Source: Hydractinia symbiolongicarpus (taxonomy: Eukaryota; Cnidaria; Hydrozoa; Anthoathecata; Hydractiniidae). From it: DNA of 64,000 nt. The position numbers and the translations under genes are program-made. Positions 1 to 12,800 of the stretch are shown in pieces. Numbering within the stretch: the first letter of the stretch is position 1; each line of letters begins with the position of its first letter. Where the stretch lies: positions 23,312,001-23,376,000 of the forward strand of contig NC_079876.1 in the NCBI RefSeq assembly GCF_029227915.1, read 5' to 3'. A model generated the notes under the pieces. It worked only from the letters and a program-made list of their open reading frames with translations. It was not told the DNA's origin and made no database searches.

Positions 1-224
1 TAAAGTTTATTTTTTGCATTGGTCTAATAAAATATCTCCGATATTAGAGGAAAAAATAAAAATTTAAAACACGCCGTTTACCATATTTGATGGTTCATTA
101 ATTATTAAGATCACAAAGAAAGACAGCCAATCAAATTTACGTGTTTTAATATTTAAACCAATTGAAATGAATAATTAATCTATGTAAGCCAATCATACAA
201 TACAAATCAAACATCACATGATTT

Positions 225-232
225 TATATAAG
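225..232 (+). promoter_or_regulatory. possible TATA box of the first gene
   Basis: TATATAAG lies about 90 bases before the ATG at 324, a plausible distance for a TATA box with a short 5' leader. The surrounding DNA is so AT-rich that chance occurrence is likely. Confidence 0.3.
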
Positions 233-323
233 CGAGAACAATATCACCTCAAAGAGAGAAAGTTTATGAATGAAATATATATAAATATAGATATCATCTC
301 CCGAGAAAGAAATAAGAAAAAGG

Positions 324-989
324 ATGGCTACAACATTTTATAAGAATCTTTCTTTACATGTGGATAAAACGAAAGATGGAAATAAATTTAAAAATGGAAA
401 CGAAACATCGATACAAACTGCATGCTCCGCACCTCTACGCAGACACGAAAAATGTGTGGAAGGAGAATTTATCGACCCCTCTATTGCAGTTGGATTTAAA
501 TATACGGTACGTTTAAATGGTACCGCGTCTGTTTTATTTGACGGTAAAAGCGAATATATACAGAGTATAACAGAAACAGACTTTGGAGCGCAGAAGGCGA
601 TAAAGTTTCAATGTAATGAAAAAAATTCCATAATCTTGTCCAACGATTCAACAGCTGGTTATGCTTTCGCAATAAATATCTTGGAACCAGGACAGGAATT
701 TAAAGTATTTCAGAACAACAAGGAAATCGGCTCAGCTGTTATTGAATCAGTGTGCGAGGATCAGGAAATAATAACTTCAAATGACACCGTTGAAGGACAT
801 GTCAAAGAAGTTCAAGTAAATTTCACGTGCCGTTTTATTTTATCATTATTGAAAATCGACTTCATGTCCGATGTCGCCGGCATTGCCACGGTGATCAAAG
901 CGTGTAACGAAAACAAAGCAGTAACAAGTCGTATCTCAGCATTACTTTTACCGTCTGGTAAAGTACTTGTGTTAAAACACACAAGCTGA
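324..989 (+). CDS. orphan single-exon protein, 221 aa
   Basis: This is an uninterrupted 221-codon frame, long for such AT-rich DNA, with a good start context (A at -3, G at +4). I do not recognise the family. There is no signal peptide. The protein is rich in beta-prone, alternating hydrophobic stretches (KYTVRLNGTASVLFDG, GYAFAINILEPGQEFKVF) and ends in a hydrophobic segment around residues 170-195. It has six scattered cysteines (about residues 34, 44, 97, 143, 168, 194), without a clear zinc motif. A soluble beta-sandwich or beta-barrel fold is possible, but that is only an impression. No splice sites are needed and no transposon signature is seen, so a real intronless gene is the simplest reading. 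Confidence 0.6.
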   Translation: MATTFYKNLSLHVDKTKDGNKFKNGNETSIQTACSAPLRRHEKCVEGEFIDPSIAVGFKYTVRLNGTASVLFDGKSEYIQSITETDFGAQKAIKFQCNEKNSIILSNDSTAGYAFAINILEPGQEFKVFQNNKEIGSAVIESVCEDQEIITSNDTVEGHVKEVQVNFTCRFILSLLKIDFMSDVAGIATVIKACNENKAVTSRISALLLPSGKVLVLKHTS

Positions 990-3393
990 AGTTGATTTTT
1001 TTATCTTCTAGTGGCTATTTTTATTAAATAGATGAGAAAGTATTATCGTGGGAAATATATTACGAAATAACGTCGATAAAATTTGCAACGAGTTTTCGTA
1101 TACAAAAGTTTATACAATATACTTATGGCATTGTGGAAAAAGAACATAAAAGAATTTTAGAAACTTATTATTGGTTATTTATGAATGAAAGAAGCTTTAG
1201 TTTTCATTATTTATAGCTAACTTAAAATTAATATTAAAAAGTTAGCTTTATTTGTCAACCATCATCCTCTTGTATATTTATTGTTCACGCGTTCATATAA
1301 AACCCTTTTGTTTAGAAGAAATACAATCATAGAGTTTATATATTTTGATATTAAAATTTTGTATTTATGTGTAATTAATAATTATGATGCATGAAATTCT
1401 CTTTCTATATGGAGAGTAAACTTTAAAAATGTTTTTTTATAACCAATCCCAAACCTGGTCCCAGGACCTATTGAAATTACATTTCAACAGCGCAAATATT
1501 CAACTTACTTACACTTAACACTAGTGTATGAGTTTTGTTTTTAGCTATGCGATAAGTATGTTGACAGAACTTCTTCAGGTTTGCGGTTATATTAGCTACC
1601 ATGCGCCCTTTTCCGAGTTGCTAAGCCAAAGTTTTACAAATTCAGAATAACGTAAAATTTATATAACCTTAACCAAAAAAAAGGAAACTGAGAAAAGAAA
1701 CTTGTAAACGAACGTTATTTATTTATTTAATTCGTCAACGTCAGAAAGAAACAAACACGATGACTCTTCTTTACTATATTATTTCTAGGAACTTAGGAAA
1801 GTTTTAAAGTATCGAAACATCCCTTGTCCCTTATATCAAAAAGAGGAAAAAAAAGCCCTGGGATCGAGGTAGAAGCTACACGTGGCGCATAGTTACATCT
1901 TAATCCAATCTAACTACCACAAGAAGGTAGTAGTAATTAAACCTAATTAAAAAATGCATGCTGTGTTATAATTAAGATGTATGGGAAACTTTGAGACAAT
2001 AATTATTTTTTATTTTGACATTATTCCTTATATGACTTCGTGCCTTTTTGTGCATGTACACAGATTCTTGTGGGTTAAAAAGCAGGACCTTATCGGAAAA
2101 ATAGATATTATTAAAACTCGTACAGATATTGGGAAAATATAATATCTGAAAGACACTAATTTTGTTTTATCTATATATTCTCTTTATTTAAATCACGATA
2201 TATAAGTAAAATTTCATTTTAAATGAATTTATTTGACTTTTGTGGTCTGCTGTTTATAAACAGACTACAGGAATATGTGCGAATGTCCATTGTTCTCAAA
2301 GCAGGTTCAAAACATTACATTGTACCGAAAACAACAAATTTAGTTTTAACTTTTGTGTTTTTTACAAATCTGAAACAAAAAATAATCTTAATTAGTTCAC
2401 TAATCACCTCTTCCCATTTTATAATAAAAGTTTTAAATATTTTAAATGTTTCTCTAATGACTTCTGATTATTGTTGTTTAGGAAACAAATGTCCATGATG
2501 TTTGATATAGTTATACATATGTCACCTATTAACAGGATGTAAATCTATTGTTTACATCTTGCAGGTTTCTAGCGGTAACTAGTTGATTAAACCCTTTCTT
2601 AGCAAAATTTTTTTTTCAAGTTATTTCTAAACTAAAGTCTCAAATAATCGAGTATTAAGTATAAAATTGATTCTGCGAAAAATTTTCGTAGAAAAATTTA
2701 CCCCGCAAATAAACCCATCAACAATTAACTTAAGGTGATGTTAAATAAAGCACCTACAATCTTAGTCAAAATGCATGCAGACAAAGCCGTAAATTTCAAA
2801 GTTCGGCCCCAAAATAACCATTGCGGCCTTCGTCGACTACTCGCAACGTTTAACGTTCAGCATGGAGGAGACAAGCACACGTGAAAAAAAAAAACAATGA
2901 AAAAAAGGTGTAAAAGGCTTAGTCCAAGTAAATAGGTGATGATGTCTTTATCCTTTAGTGGGCAACTGGGTGCATCATGGGATTAAATTATGGATCACCC
3001 AATTTATTCTGCAATGTAGAGTTTGATGATGTCATTAAGAAGACCTTACCACGTTAATAATATCTTGTAGTCCATTAATCCTAAGCAGAAGATCTTACAC
3101 TATTTGGATTACTGTTTCAAGTTTTTCACAATAGTATCAACAGGCTCAAAAAATTATCCTTACAAGTTTCTTATTATCTATACATCCTTTTCCCATTTTC
3201 CTTTACTCGATTTCTTAGTCTTACGTGTCGTAATTTTGCACGGTCGAGAACTAAAAACTTAGTGCCAGCGCTATATTAGCTTGTATCTACAAAAACGAGT
3301 TGAAAAAAAAACAATACTACGATCACTAAACACTGATAATATGAAAGCGAAAAAGATGATCACCTCTGAGATACTACCCAAAAACGTTGAATA
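990..3393. other. non-coding stretch, no gene recognised
   Basis: AT-rich sequence with many stops in all frames. A 91-codon frame at 2223-2498 is low-complexity and hydrophobic and matches nothing I know. I see no RNA gene and no clear repeat here. Confidence 0.5.
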
Positions 3394-3532
3394 TCTATAT
3401 TATAATACCCGTATGCGCCTGTCTGTCTGTCACGCAAAATGGTAGCTTAGCCTGCGCAAAGCGAGATGCACGCAATGGGGTAAAAAAGGACGGGCAAACC
3501 CACCGTGGAATTTTTCACAGGTAGCCGACTAG
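3394..3532 (+). mobile_element. non-autonomous Helitron-like element, copy 1
   Basis: It begins TCTATATTATAATACCCG, a Helitron-type 5'-TC end. It ends in an imperfect hairpin (ACCGTGGAATTTTTCACAG) followed a few bases later by CTAG, the Helitron CTRR terminus. The same ends recur at 34014, 40089 and 45628. The body, with GTCTGTCTGTC and AAATGGTAGCTTAGC, matches the copy at 45628. There are no terminal inverted repeats and no coding potential, so it must have been moved in trans. The hairpin is degraded compared with the other copies. Confidence 0.6.
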
Positions 3533-4900
3533 CACTTTTCAATTTCTTCTGATCCCAGGCGTAGACTTAGACTACTTACTGCACGCCGGACATAGTATGT
3601 TGGGGAATATGGCGGCATTTTTAAGTTTGCAACTACAAGCAATTATTAGAACGCCGAAACACGCACACCGCACTTGTCAAATTTGACAATATTCACAGCG
3701 GACTAAGGTTAATTGGTTAGATCTTAGAAAGGATGCTACTTTTTGCTGACGTATGTACAGACCAATTCCACAATAACACCTTCCCGGCTTTGTTCCACAA
3801 TGTGAACATTGTGATACAAAGCCGTGCAGGTAGCGCATTTTTAACGTTGGTTACTCAGATAGATGTCAACTAGTGTCAAGACCCCTACTTCATACCGTTA
3901 ATGTTCTATGTTTGACTATTTTCCTGTCCAACTTAGATTCAGCTAAGAAGAAAATTAAATTAAATTAATTGAACAAATTAATTGTGATATCAAGGAGTAC
4001 TTGCAAAAATATTTTGCATGAGCTGATACCTTGAAGTAAACGTCAAAATAAAAATCACATTGTTTTTAAACTTTTCTTATATTTCTTTTGGTGATAATGA
4101 GACCTCAGGTCTCGAAATATATTTTGCAAAACTAATATACTGTTGGTCTTCGACAAAAAAATCTGTCTGTAAGTGAGAATTTGAGGTAGTGAGTACACAA
4201 GATTCTTGTAAGAAATAAAGAGTTTTTTATTGTTCGGTGTTGACAAGTGATGAATTAAGTAGCTATGTCTTTTTAAGGTGTGTTTATTGAAAAAAAAGAT
4301 TTTTGACCATTTAGATGCAAATATTTTATGCCCAGCTAAAGTATCAAATTCTGAGCAACAGAAATGATAGGTATTAAAAATAGAACCTAAAGACATTCGG
4401 ACCTTGTCCTATTGACTACCCATTTCATAATATAAATCCAGAAAAATGTAGCTGGAAATAAATTCTTGCAACTGCAGGGTTGATAGATAGAGTAAGGACA
4501 ACAATAATAATTGTTCACATGAACAAATGTTAGTTGAAAATATTTTCACATCCTCGCTCCCTCCTTCACTCCAGTTTGGACCTGATAATTTCGGGATTCT
4601 TCCTAAAATATCCTAGAAGCGAAAGTGTGATAAAACACAATTTTCCCATTAATTGCACTTTCATAACTATTACTTCATAATCAAAAATAATTACAATTTG
4701 TGCCAGAACCCAAATAAATTTTCTAAGTTATAAAAATAGCGATTAATAACCCAGGTTCAGAGTATGTAAATGTATCATAAACATTAAAAACAGCAAATAT
4801 ATAAACGTTGTAAGTAACGATAATAAAAAGTTTTATGTAAGCGATACTATCAGTAATTTATCCACCAGAAAGAAACCCCTAGAAACCGTCAAAATACAAA
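3533..4900. other. non-coding stretch, no gene recognised
   Basis: No frame with recognisable content. A 113-codon minus frame (4055-4396) looks like a chance frame. An ATG at 3611 (start MAAFLSLQLQ) opens only about 25 codons. Confidence 0.45.
3785..3824. repeat. hairpin, 17 paired bases
   Basis: CGGCTTTGT and CACAATGT on the left pair with ACATTGTG and ACAAAGCCG on the right, with a two-base mismatch bulge and a two-base loop. It may be a remnant of a palindromic MITE. Confidence 0.55.
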
Positions 4901-5129
4901 GAGTATAAGTACATATAAAACTACGTAACAAACCAATAGCCAACCGGATACTACAATCTAATATACAGACAAAAATGGTTACTTTTTTAAAACCTCTTAA
5001 ATAATTTCCCAATCTCCAATCACACTAGCCTCCTCTAACATCAGACTATTGATGGGAATTGAAATTTAAAATCATTTTTCGTGGACGTCCAATGTTCCTG
5101 GTATTTTCGAATAAACCTGAGTCAACATC

Positions 5130-6560
5130 GACAAAAAATGCTATATATGACTACCTCTAATACTCAAATCGAGCAACGGGTGTCTCCTCTTATGCAGCCT
5201 TCCACATCATCATCCACAATTAACATAACCTCACAACGTGCCAATTCAATACTAAATACCCCAATAACCTCAAACAATCTATCACCAGGTTCCACCAAAA
5301 ATACACAATCATCAGTTCATCACCACTATCTTTCTAAATAATTCTTATTCCACCTCAAAGTAGAACACATAACCACAATATATTCAAAATGACTCCTAAA
5401 CTTATCACCCACAACAAATCTAAAATCAACTTCCCTTGCAGGCTTTTTTTTAAAAAAAATGAGAAATATTAATAATAACCTGTGCATCCATAAACAAAAG
5501 CATTTGTGTGTTCAGCTTTCCCTTACTCTCAACAGTCTTCTCAATTTGCTAAGAAATATCTTTCGATTCTAAATCTATAAACAACGCAAACTTACTCATA
5601 TAATATAATCAATAACCTGTCATATACATTGCACCCGGAAACATTTTTTTCTGCACATTTCCATACTCATGCAATCGACCACTAGTAAAATGTTTCTTCA
5701 CCTCTTCTCACTGATAATAGGTCTTAAGACCTGAACTAAATTATCACACTCACCTTATTAATCATAGGATTGTAAAACTTCTCATTCTTTCTACGATCTT
5801 TATCCTCATAATCCTAATCTTCATACTTATCTTTATCTTCAACTTATCTTTATCTTCATACTTATCTTTACCTTCAACGATCTAGAGGGTGATTATACCC
5901 TCTAGATCGTTGAAATTTCAAACAATTTTAGCCTTATCAACAACTACACCTCAATACTCTATTCTACAATATAGCAGTTTTCGCGTAAGTCATCCCAACC
6001 ATCGGATAAATTGGAAAACCTTTGTCACAAGTTGGTTTGGAATAGTCGTGCACGGATTATTAGTCACCGATATATTCCGCTTCAAATCTTTAATTCACCA
6101 CAGCCTCCTAAAACTTCTTAAAGGAAGCAACTTGTTACATACATTTTCTGACCACCCACATTTTTTTTCTAAAATACAAAACAACCTTGATAGGATTGTT
6201 CATACTAATACTATTTTCATTGCCATCCACAATACTAACATTTGAAGAATAAATACACGCCCATGACATTCATAATATTCGTAGGTTCCACATTCATGAC
6301 CATTCCCTACCGAATCTCCCCCCAACCTGCATGTCACGTATAATTCCATATAACTCTCACTAAATTAACACTGCCATTCAACTTTTCTAATGTAAATGAC
6401 GACGTGAAACTATCATTGTATCCAGCCTTTCAATCCTCAAATAATTGAGGATTACAACATCAGTGTAAATACTAACCTTTCCACTCTGCCTATCAAAATT
6501 AACCCCACCAACAAGTTACATAAGCTCACGTATGAAATCCCGTCTTAAAGATCTTTACCT
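5130..6560 (+). other. strongly G-poor stretch leading into a LINE fragment
   Basis: For about 1.4 kb the plus strand is depleted of G while C stays common (for example, 5221-5280 has about two G in 60 bases). The frames inside (5081-5341, 5889-6245) are not recognisable. The bias continues into the LINE C-terminal fragment that follows on the plus strand, so this may be the eroded upstream part of that retrotransposon. Confidence 0.4.
5873..5914. repeat. perfect 18-bp inverted repeat, 6-base loop
   Basis: TTCAACGATCTAGAGGGT, then GATTAT, then the exact reverse complement of the first arm. Directly upstream lie short tandem copies of a CTTATCTTTATCTTCAA-like unit (about 5820-5878). Confidence 0.85.
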
Positions 6561-6561
6561 C

Positions 6562-7252
6562 TAGATGAAACCCTCTCATCCACAAGAACATAATCGCACG
6601 AAAAAAAAATTTGCACCAACCACCTCAAAACACATACACAAGCTTTGTAGAAATCCCAGTCATAATAGAATATCCCATATTCAGGAAAGAGCAATGAGGT
6701 TTAATTACAATGTGATGAAGACTTTTCTTATGAAGAACTGTGCAATTTGACAGGTAAAAAAATATTCATGAGCAAAATATCATTTTTATTTTATTTTATT
6801 GAAGGAGTTGTTTAAAACGGTTAATAAAGTATATCCTGTATTTATGCGCAATAAATTTCCTGTCAGATCCACACAATATTCTCTTCGTAGGACTCTACCG
6901 TTCCCTTGTGACCTGCCTAAGACAATAAACTATGGTCTTGAAAGAGTCTACAGAGGCTCTCAATTGTGGTCAGCATTGCCTTCTACCATAAAGAGTTGCA
7001 CCACTATCAATACTTTCATTCATCGTCTTAAAGAAATTGAGCATTTTTCTTGTCCGTATCGTCTCTGTAAAACTTACATTTTCGGGTTGGGGTATATCTA
7101 ATACAAAATATTCAGTTTTATTCTATTTTATATCTACATCTTGTTTTTCTGTGTATGTATTTTATGCTACTAGTCAAATGTGATTAGCTCAGATTCTATA
7201 TTATTGCAACTCGACTATAAATAATTGAAATTAATAAATAAATAAACAATTT
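6562..7252 (+). mobile_element. 5'-truncated non-LTR retrotransposon (CR1/L2-like) tail
   Basis: Two overlapping frames carry the usual end of a LINE reverse transcriptase: RISHIQERAMRFNYN (about 6675) and then, after a frameshift, YSLRRTLPFPC ... RGSQLWSALPSTIKSC ... FIHRLKEI (6860-7040). This matches the family pattern of an RT C-terminal region ending in 'LWxxLPxxIK'. Stops and frame changes show it is dead. After the stop at about 7101 an untranslated tail runs to short AATAAAT-type repeats at 7230-7250, typical of the 3' end of CR1/L2 elements. The catalytic RT core is not recognisable upstream. Confidence 0.65.
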
Positions 7253-7303
7253 TTCTAATCTTCTGTAATAGTGACTCAACTTGGATTTTTTAAACTTCGG
7301 CAA

Positions 7304-7352
7304 GAAGATATTATAAGATCACGGGGGTAACCCGTGATTTTATAATATCTTC
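7304..7352. repeat. 22-bp inverted repeat, 5-base loop
   Basis: Left arm begins GAAGATATTATAAGATCACGGG; the right arm (7331-7352) is its reverse complement with one mismatch, and the loop is GGTAA. This is a second near-perfect hairpin of the same style as that at 5873. Confidence 0.85.
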
Positions 7353-8745
7353 CCAAAATTATTCCTCACCTTTCTTCTTCTGAACGCAGCAGCATTAACT
7401 ACAGAAAACAGAGTTAACCATCATTGCTATTGCACTCGCTATTTCCTTCTTAAGAAAAAATAATCCTATTTGCTAGGTATATCAAAGTAAACATTTATTA
7501 TTACATCACAGTGTTATGTAGGTCCAAGGAGTCAGCGAGAAAAGTGCAGGCCGCTTCGCATACCCGATCGCGCGGTCTTAAATTATGTGTGTATGGTACA
7601 TGTCACTGGCGGGGAGAAAAATGCCTCGATAACCATCAATAAACAATTCTCTGCACCTCAGGGTTGGCCGCAATGAGTCATTATCCCCAACTGAAAATAA
7701 TGGGTAAAAAATGAAGCAAGCAATATATGAAAGCCAGCACACACGAAACACAATTTTTATCATTCACGTGAAAGCATAGCTATAAGAACCAGAGCCTGAA
7801 AGCAGGGCCTGGTTATAAAGAGCTGCGCGTATCGTCGCTACGTTCCAACGCTAATTGAACCCAGTCCATTTTGAAGTGTAAAACATACGGAGGCGCAACG
7901 GTAAAATGCATAAATTTACAGAATTGTACATGCATGTTGATGGTTTGTCTAAAAGAAAAATTATTCTCCCCTGTCAGTACAAAGTACAAAGGCCGTTTAT
8001 TTTGGAGTTTCAAGGCAAAAGTGATCATATTGGGCTGGGCCTCAACAAGATCTCATGGTCTTGAGACATGGTAAAACGAATAATTCATTGTTATTTTCTT
8101 ACTCTGTGAAAGCCACGTTATGGAAAGGAATGTCAGAAGTTGTGAAAAAACAAAAAATAATTTTATCAACTAACTACTTTTGTGAAAATCCTCCTCTTCT
8201 GTTCTCTAAAGGATAAATCTCGATAAATGGGAAAGTCAAATTGCTATTAACGCCAAAGTAAAAAAAGTAAAACGAATACTGATAATTGTATAATATAGAT
8301 CGAAAGATACAGCATTCTTTATGAAGCTTCACTGATATTTCGATAAAAAAGTGATACGCGCAAGGTAGCTAGTTTTTTTCCCTAAGCTTTTGTTACTTGA
8401 TAAAGGCGATTTATTATAGTCGCATACGAGAAAATGAAAATGTCATTAAGCTGTTGGACGATCCTGATAAATCCAGTTTTTCGTTTAAATTTCACCAAAA
8501 ATGTTATGATCAATGCATGCACACAAAGACGTTGCGTCGCCTAGAATGAAAACTTGAAACAAGCAACCGAATTACTTCTGATGAAGAAAAGGAAGATGAA
8601 ATAACGTCGAAAAGAGCCTCGACAAGAAAGAGAAATCGTTTTGGTGGGGACTTTTTTAGCGAATTGAATAAATAACAGCCATATACTTCTTAATACATTC
8701 AACAGTCTCAGACTGGATACGTCAAACATCGTAGCTTAAGAGTAA
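7353..8745. other. no intact gene; possible coding debris
   Basis: Short frames only. A charged plus frame at about 8543-8669 (TSDEEKEDEITSKRAS ... KRNRFGG) may be a piece of the same mobile-element protein as the fragment at 8746. Confidence 0.35.
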
Positions 8746-8964
8746 CACGAGGTAACGTGCGACGAAGAAACATCGCTGTTTACAGATCAGGAGGAAGCCG
8801 ACACAAAAGTCTTTTTATGTGCCAAGTATGCTCAATTAAAAAATTCTTCATCAGTGTTGATCCACACTGTCGATAGTGACGATTTGTGCAGAGAATTACT
8901 AATCACTGCCTTTAACTTTTGCTCTCCAATACAAAATCTATCGTTTCATGTACTTGAAAAATAA
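8746..8964 (+). pseudogene. fragment of an 'EEADTK' mobile-element-type protein
   Basis: An open stretch of 72 codons without an ATG reads LFTDQEEADTKVFLCA, then SSVLIHTVDSDDLC. The motif pair 'QEEADTK..LHA' and 'V...T.DSD' is, from memory, shared by a family of large uncharacterised proteins abundant in cnidarian and mollusc genomes and associated with mobile elements. No other part of such a protein is intact nearby. I treat it as a relic exon or pseudogene; the family name and function are not established. Confidence 0.4.
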
Positions 8965-9838
8965 AATTGATGATTACGATTTTTTCCTATTGTGTGACGT
9001 CATCATTATAGATTAAGGCCTCAGTATGCCAGAATAAATTTAATTTTTAATGCCGGTAATTTTTTTTCAAGATCACAAGTCCATGGTCGTCACGTCCTGT
9101 TTTCCAGTAAATTGATGGTCTCCGCTAACTGACTAGGACATATTAAATCTTTTTATAAAAAAGTCTTAGTCAGAGGAAGATTTTGTTTAGGTGAGAAATT
9201 CGCTAAGTTGCACGAATTTTCACGGCTCTTTGAGTGCCCCACTTAACGCGAGTGTACTGTATCGCATTTTTTTTATTTCCGCGTGAAAAACCTTTACAGA
9301 GTAGAGAAAAATGTTGGAAACGAGACTCCATGTTAATCGTTTCCTAGACATTTGACATGGTAACGAAAAAAGACATGTTGTATTATAATTTCCATCCCTA
9401 TGGAAAAACACTGCATTCCTAATTTTGGTTGCCCAGCCTAATATTCCAAACACTTTTAGATGTATATATAAAAGGGTGTATCAAGTTCTTGTGGTGTGAG
9501 AGATTCAAGAGGCGATTCTTTGACAGAAACTGCAAAAAAGTTAGAATGTTTCAAAACATACTTTTGTCAATAATAGTCAATAATATTAAAACAACGCAAA
9601 TCTTTTTGTTCTTTAAGCCTTACATGAGGCTGTTAAACACGTTGGGCGTTTATTAAGAACTGGTGTTTATGAACTGTGTTTGATTTACTTCCAAGTTTTA
9701 CTTTCTTTGCAAAAAACAGCGTAGCGAAATAGAAACACACGAAATAATTTTCAAAATTAGGTGTTCATAATATGATAATATGATTTCATTTGATTTTCAT
9801 CTCCACCTTTGCACAGTGAACAAAAGCCCGAAGAATAG
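8965..9838. other. 3' flank of MRPS21, no other gene
   Basis: The frames here (9220-9453 minus, 9429-9656 plus) are not recognisable. AATAAA on the minus strand at 9649-9654 is the best polyadenylation signal for MRPS21, about 185 bases past its stop. Confidence 0.45.
9649..9654 (-). terminator. candidate polyadenylation signal of MRPS21
   Basis: AATAAA on the minus strand, about 185 bases past the MRPS21 stop codon. Confidence 0.35.
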
Positions 9839-12800
9839 TTAACTCCACGGATATTCTTCACGTTGACCTTTCATTAGTAAAGCCACTTTTGCCTTCATAT
9901 TGTCATTATAAATACGTTGTGCTCGTTCGTATTGCAATCTGTGCTTTTTCACGGTCGGCTTTTCATAACGCCGTTTTAATTTTACCTCGCGCGTTTGACC
10001 TAAAAAGTTAAAATAAACATAATACACATTTTTAAGCATAAAATAATTCTATCAATTTTGAATTTGACGTAATTTGTTTTAAATCCTATCAATTTTATAT
10101 TTGACGTAATTTGTTTTAAACTTTTTCGAAGATTATTTTTTTGCGAATTTATAGTGAATTTTATCCATATAAATATAGAAATTTAAGAGAACTAAAATGG
10201 AGCCAACACATATACAAATTTTTCGTACTTTTGTGGGTCTTTCCTGACGTGAGCAAAATTTTTAAACCCCTATATCTCCTTAACCGTTTCTAAATGCACA
10301 TGATCCTTTACATTTTCATTATTAGTATTTCAAGCTCTACACATTACAGGCAACGGATAAAAAAAATTCAAAAAATATTTTTTGCACATTGGTTGGTCCT
10401 TGCTGATGTCAGCAAAATTTTCATACTCTAATATTTCTTTATCCTTAACATTTTCTTGGTCAGCATCTCAAGCTCTACATGATAGAGGCAACATATACAC
10501 AAATTTCTGAAAATAATTTTGAAAGTGAGGAAAAAATGTGATGCGATTTCTAGCATTTTCTTACCATGGTAGCCAAAGAAAATTTAAATATAAATTCCAG
10601 GACATTCCAGGACAAAATTGTCCAGGACAATTCCGGGACAAATTACTAACCTTAAAAATCACAGAACTATAATAAAACCTTTGGAGAAACAAGTAATTCT
10701 GTCAGAGAAGCCAAATATATGTTGGAGCATTTTACAAACCTCGTTTTAAATTAACCCTCTTACCCTCGTGACCTGCAGATCGGGTTTTACGAATCCCTGA
10801 TATGCAGGCCTTAAAGTTTGCCCAAAAAATTCCGAAGAAGGTAAGTCATTTTCCTATTTTAAAAATATAATTGATTTCATACTAGACTCCGGTGATAAGA
10901 TTTAGTCTTGGACAGAGAAGTAGTGATCAATACCAAAGTGATTCAGAGTGAGAATGTAATGAGGATAAAGAAGTAACAGTGCCTTAAGAGTGTATGAAGC
11001 CTCTTCAACAGTTCATCAGGATATAATAGATCATGTGACATTAAAAAACAAACAAACTGAAATCAGTTATCTTTGACACAAAAGGAGCCACATTTCAATA
11101 GATTTCGTTCAGTAGTTTTACTTGGAATCATTAACGTCAAAAATAGCCATTTTTCGTTCTGGGAGTTGTAGTAGCTGATTTTTTTTAGGAATAAAGTTAA
11201 AGTGAGTGAAGTGTTAAAGCTGGAGTGACTTTACCTCACCTAGATATGTGAATTTTCTTCATGTCATGAACTTATACACTAAGGTGGTTTCACTGTAAAA
11301 CTCACTAAAATAATTTTCCTCTCGCCTGCAGGATTAGTTTGCACAGTTATATTGACGTTTTATTTACATCTTTAAATGAAAATTAATTGAAAAATATAAT
11401 CAAGTAAATTAGGCCTAGAGAATATTGCACTTAAAGTAGTTTTGATCTTGTAAACAAATATTTTTCACCATATTGATTGGTTTAGAACAAATATATTATG
11501 CAAAAAAAATGTTAGAGTAAGGTGGCTACACAATGCAAACTTCATTTCTGGGATCTGTTATTAATATTAACAAAATTTGAATGGTAATTTTCTGAGAGAT
11601 TTTAGGACTAAATTAGAAAATAGAAAAATAAAATCAAAATCCATTTTTTTTTCTCAATAAGCAAAGGTAATTTAATGGAGTTCTATAAGTTTCCTTAAAA
11701 GATAACATATCAGTCTCTAAGAACTTTTAGAATCTTACCGATCGTTATGACATCTCATTCATTGATTATGGAAAGCCCATTAAAAATAATAAAAAATGAT
11801 GCTCAATGATGTACAATAAAAAGGTTTAAGAAACCACTAGCTATTAACTGCTACTTTTTGTAAAAAGATTTAAATATTCAGAATTGCCAAGATTTTTCTT
11901 AACATGATTACTTTCCAGGAAAATTCCAAGGACATCTTTATTTTTTCGTCAAAAGTCCAGGATTTTCCAGAAATTTCCAGGATAAGTGGATTTTTCCAGG
12001 AATCTCCAAAAATTTCCAGGACCGTGGTCAACATGGTTACTTTTATGCGAAGCATTACATACATCAAGCCATGAATTATATATTAGTATCTAAAAATTTT
12101 AGATCGGCGTAAGAAACAACTATGCATTCTTTGCGGGATGAACATCTTGTTGCATGCCAGTCGATTATCTTTCAGCGAGGTTACCATTTTTAAATGCACT
12201 TGTTTTTCCTTTTCCCTTACACTGTGCGCAAAAATGGTGCACCGAGTTTGTAACAACCTAAGGTTGTTTTCCATTAAGCATGCACTTTGTGTTTTTTAAA
12301 TGTTTAAAACTTAGATTCTTTAAAGTTTATTTTTTATGGCTAAATGCATGAATTCGGGAGTAAGAGTTGAATAGAGTCCCTCATCTTAGATTTTATAATT
12401 GTTGTTCGATAAAAAAAATGTTCTGGAAAAAAATTGTGTAGAGTGGGTTCGCCCATATACGGCCATCGCCCAATTACGGCCAGAGATATAAATTTTGTAT
12501 AACTCCATTTATTTATAACAATGTTATGTTAATTCTTTGTTTGAAACACTTAAGAACCTTTTAGCTTCGAAAAAAAACAAAGTTCATCAATTGGATTACT
12601 TAATTTGTCAAGAACTGTTGGTTCGAGGCTTGTCACTGACTGCGCACATTAAAAATGGCTCATCATCATCATCATTCTCGGCCCAACGTCCGTTTTCCAT
12701 GCTAGCATGGGTTGGACGGGGAATATTAATGACCCTCTTCCAATCTGATCTAGACTGTGTTAGATCTAAACTCAACTTCCTCTCTATCAAGTCTGTCCTT

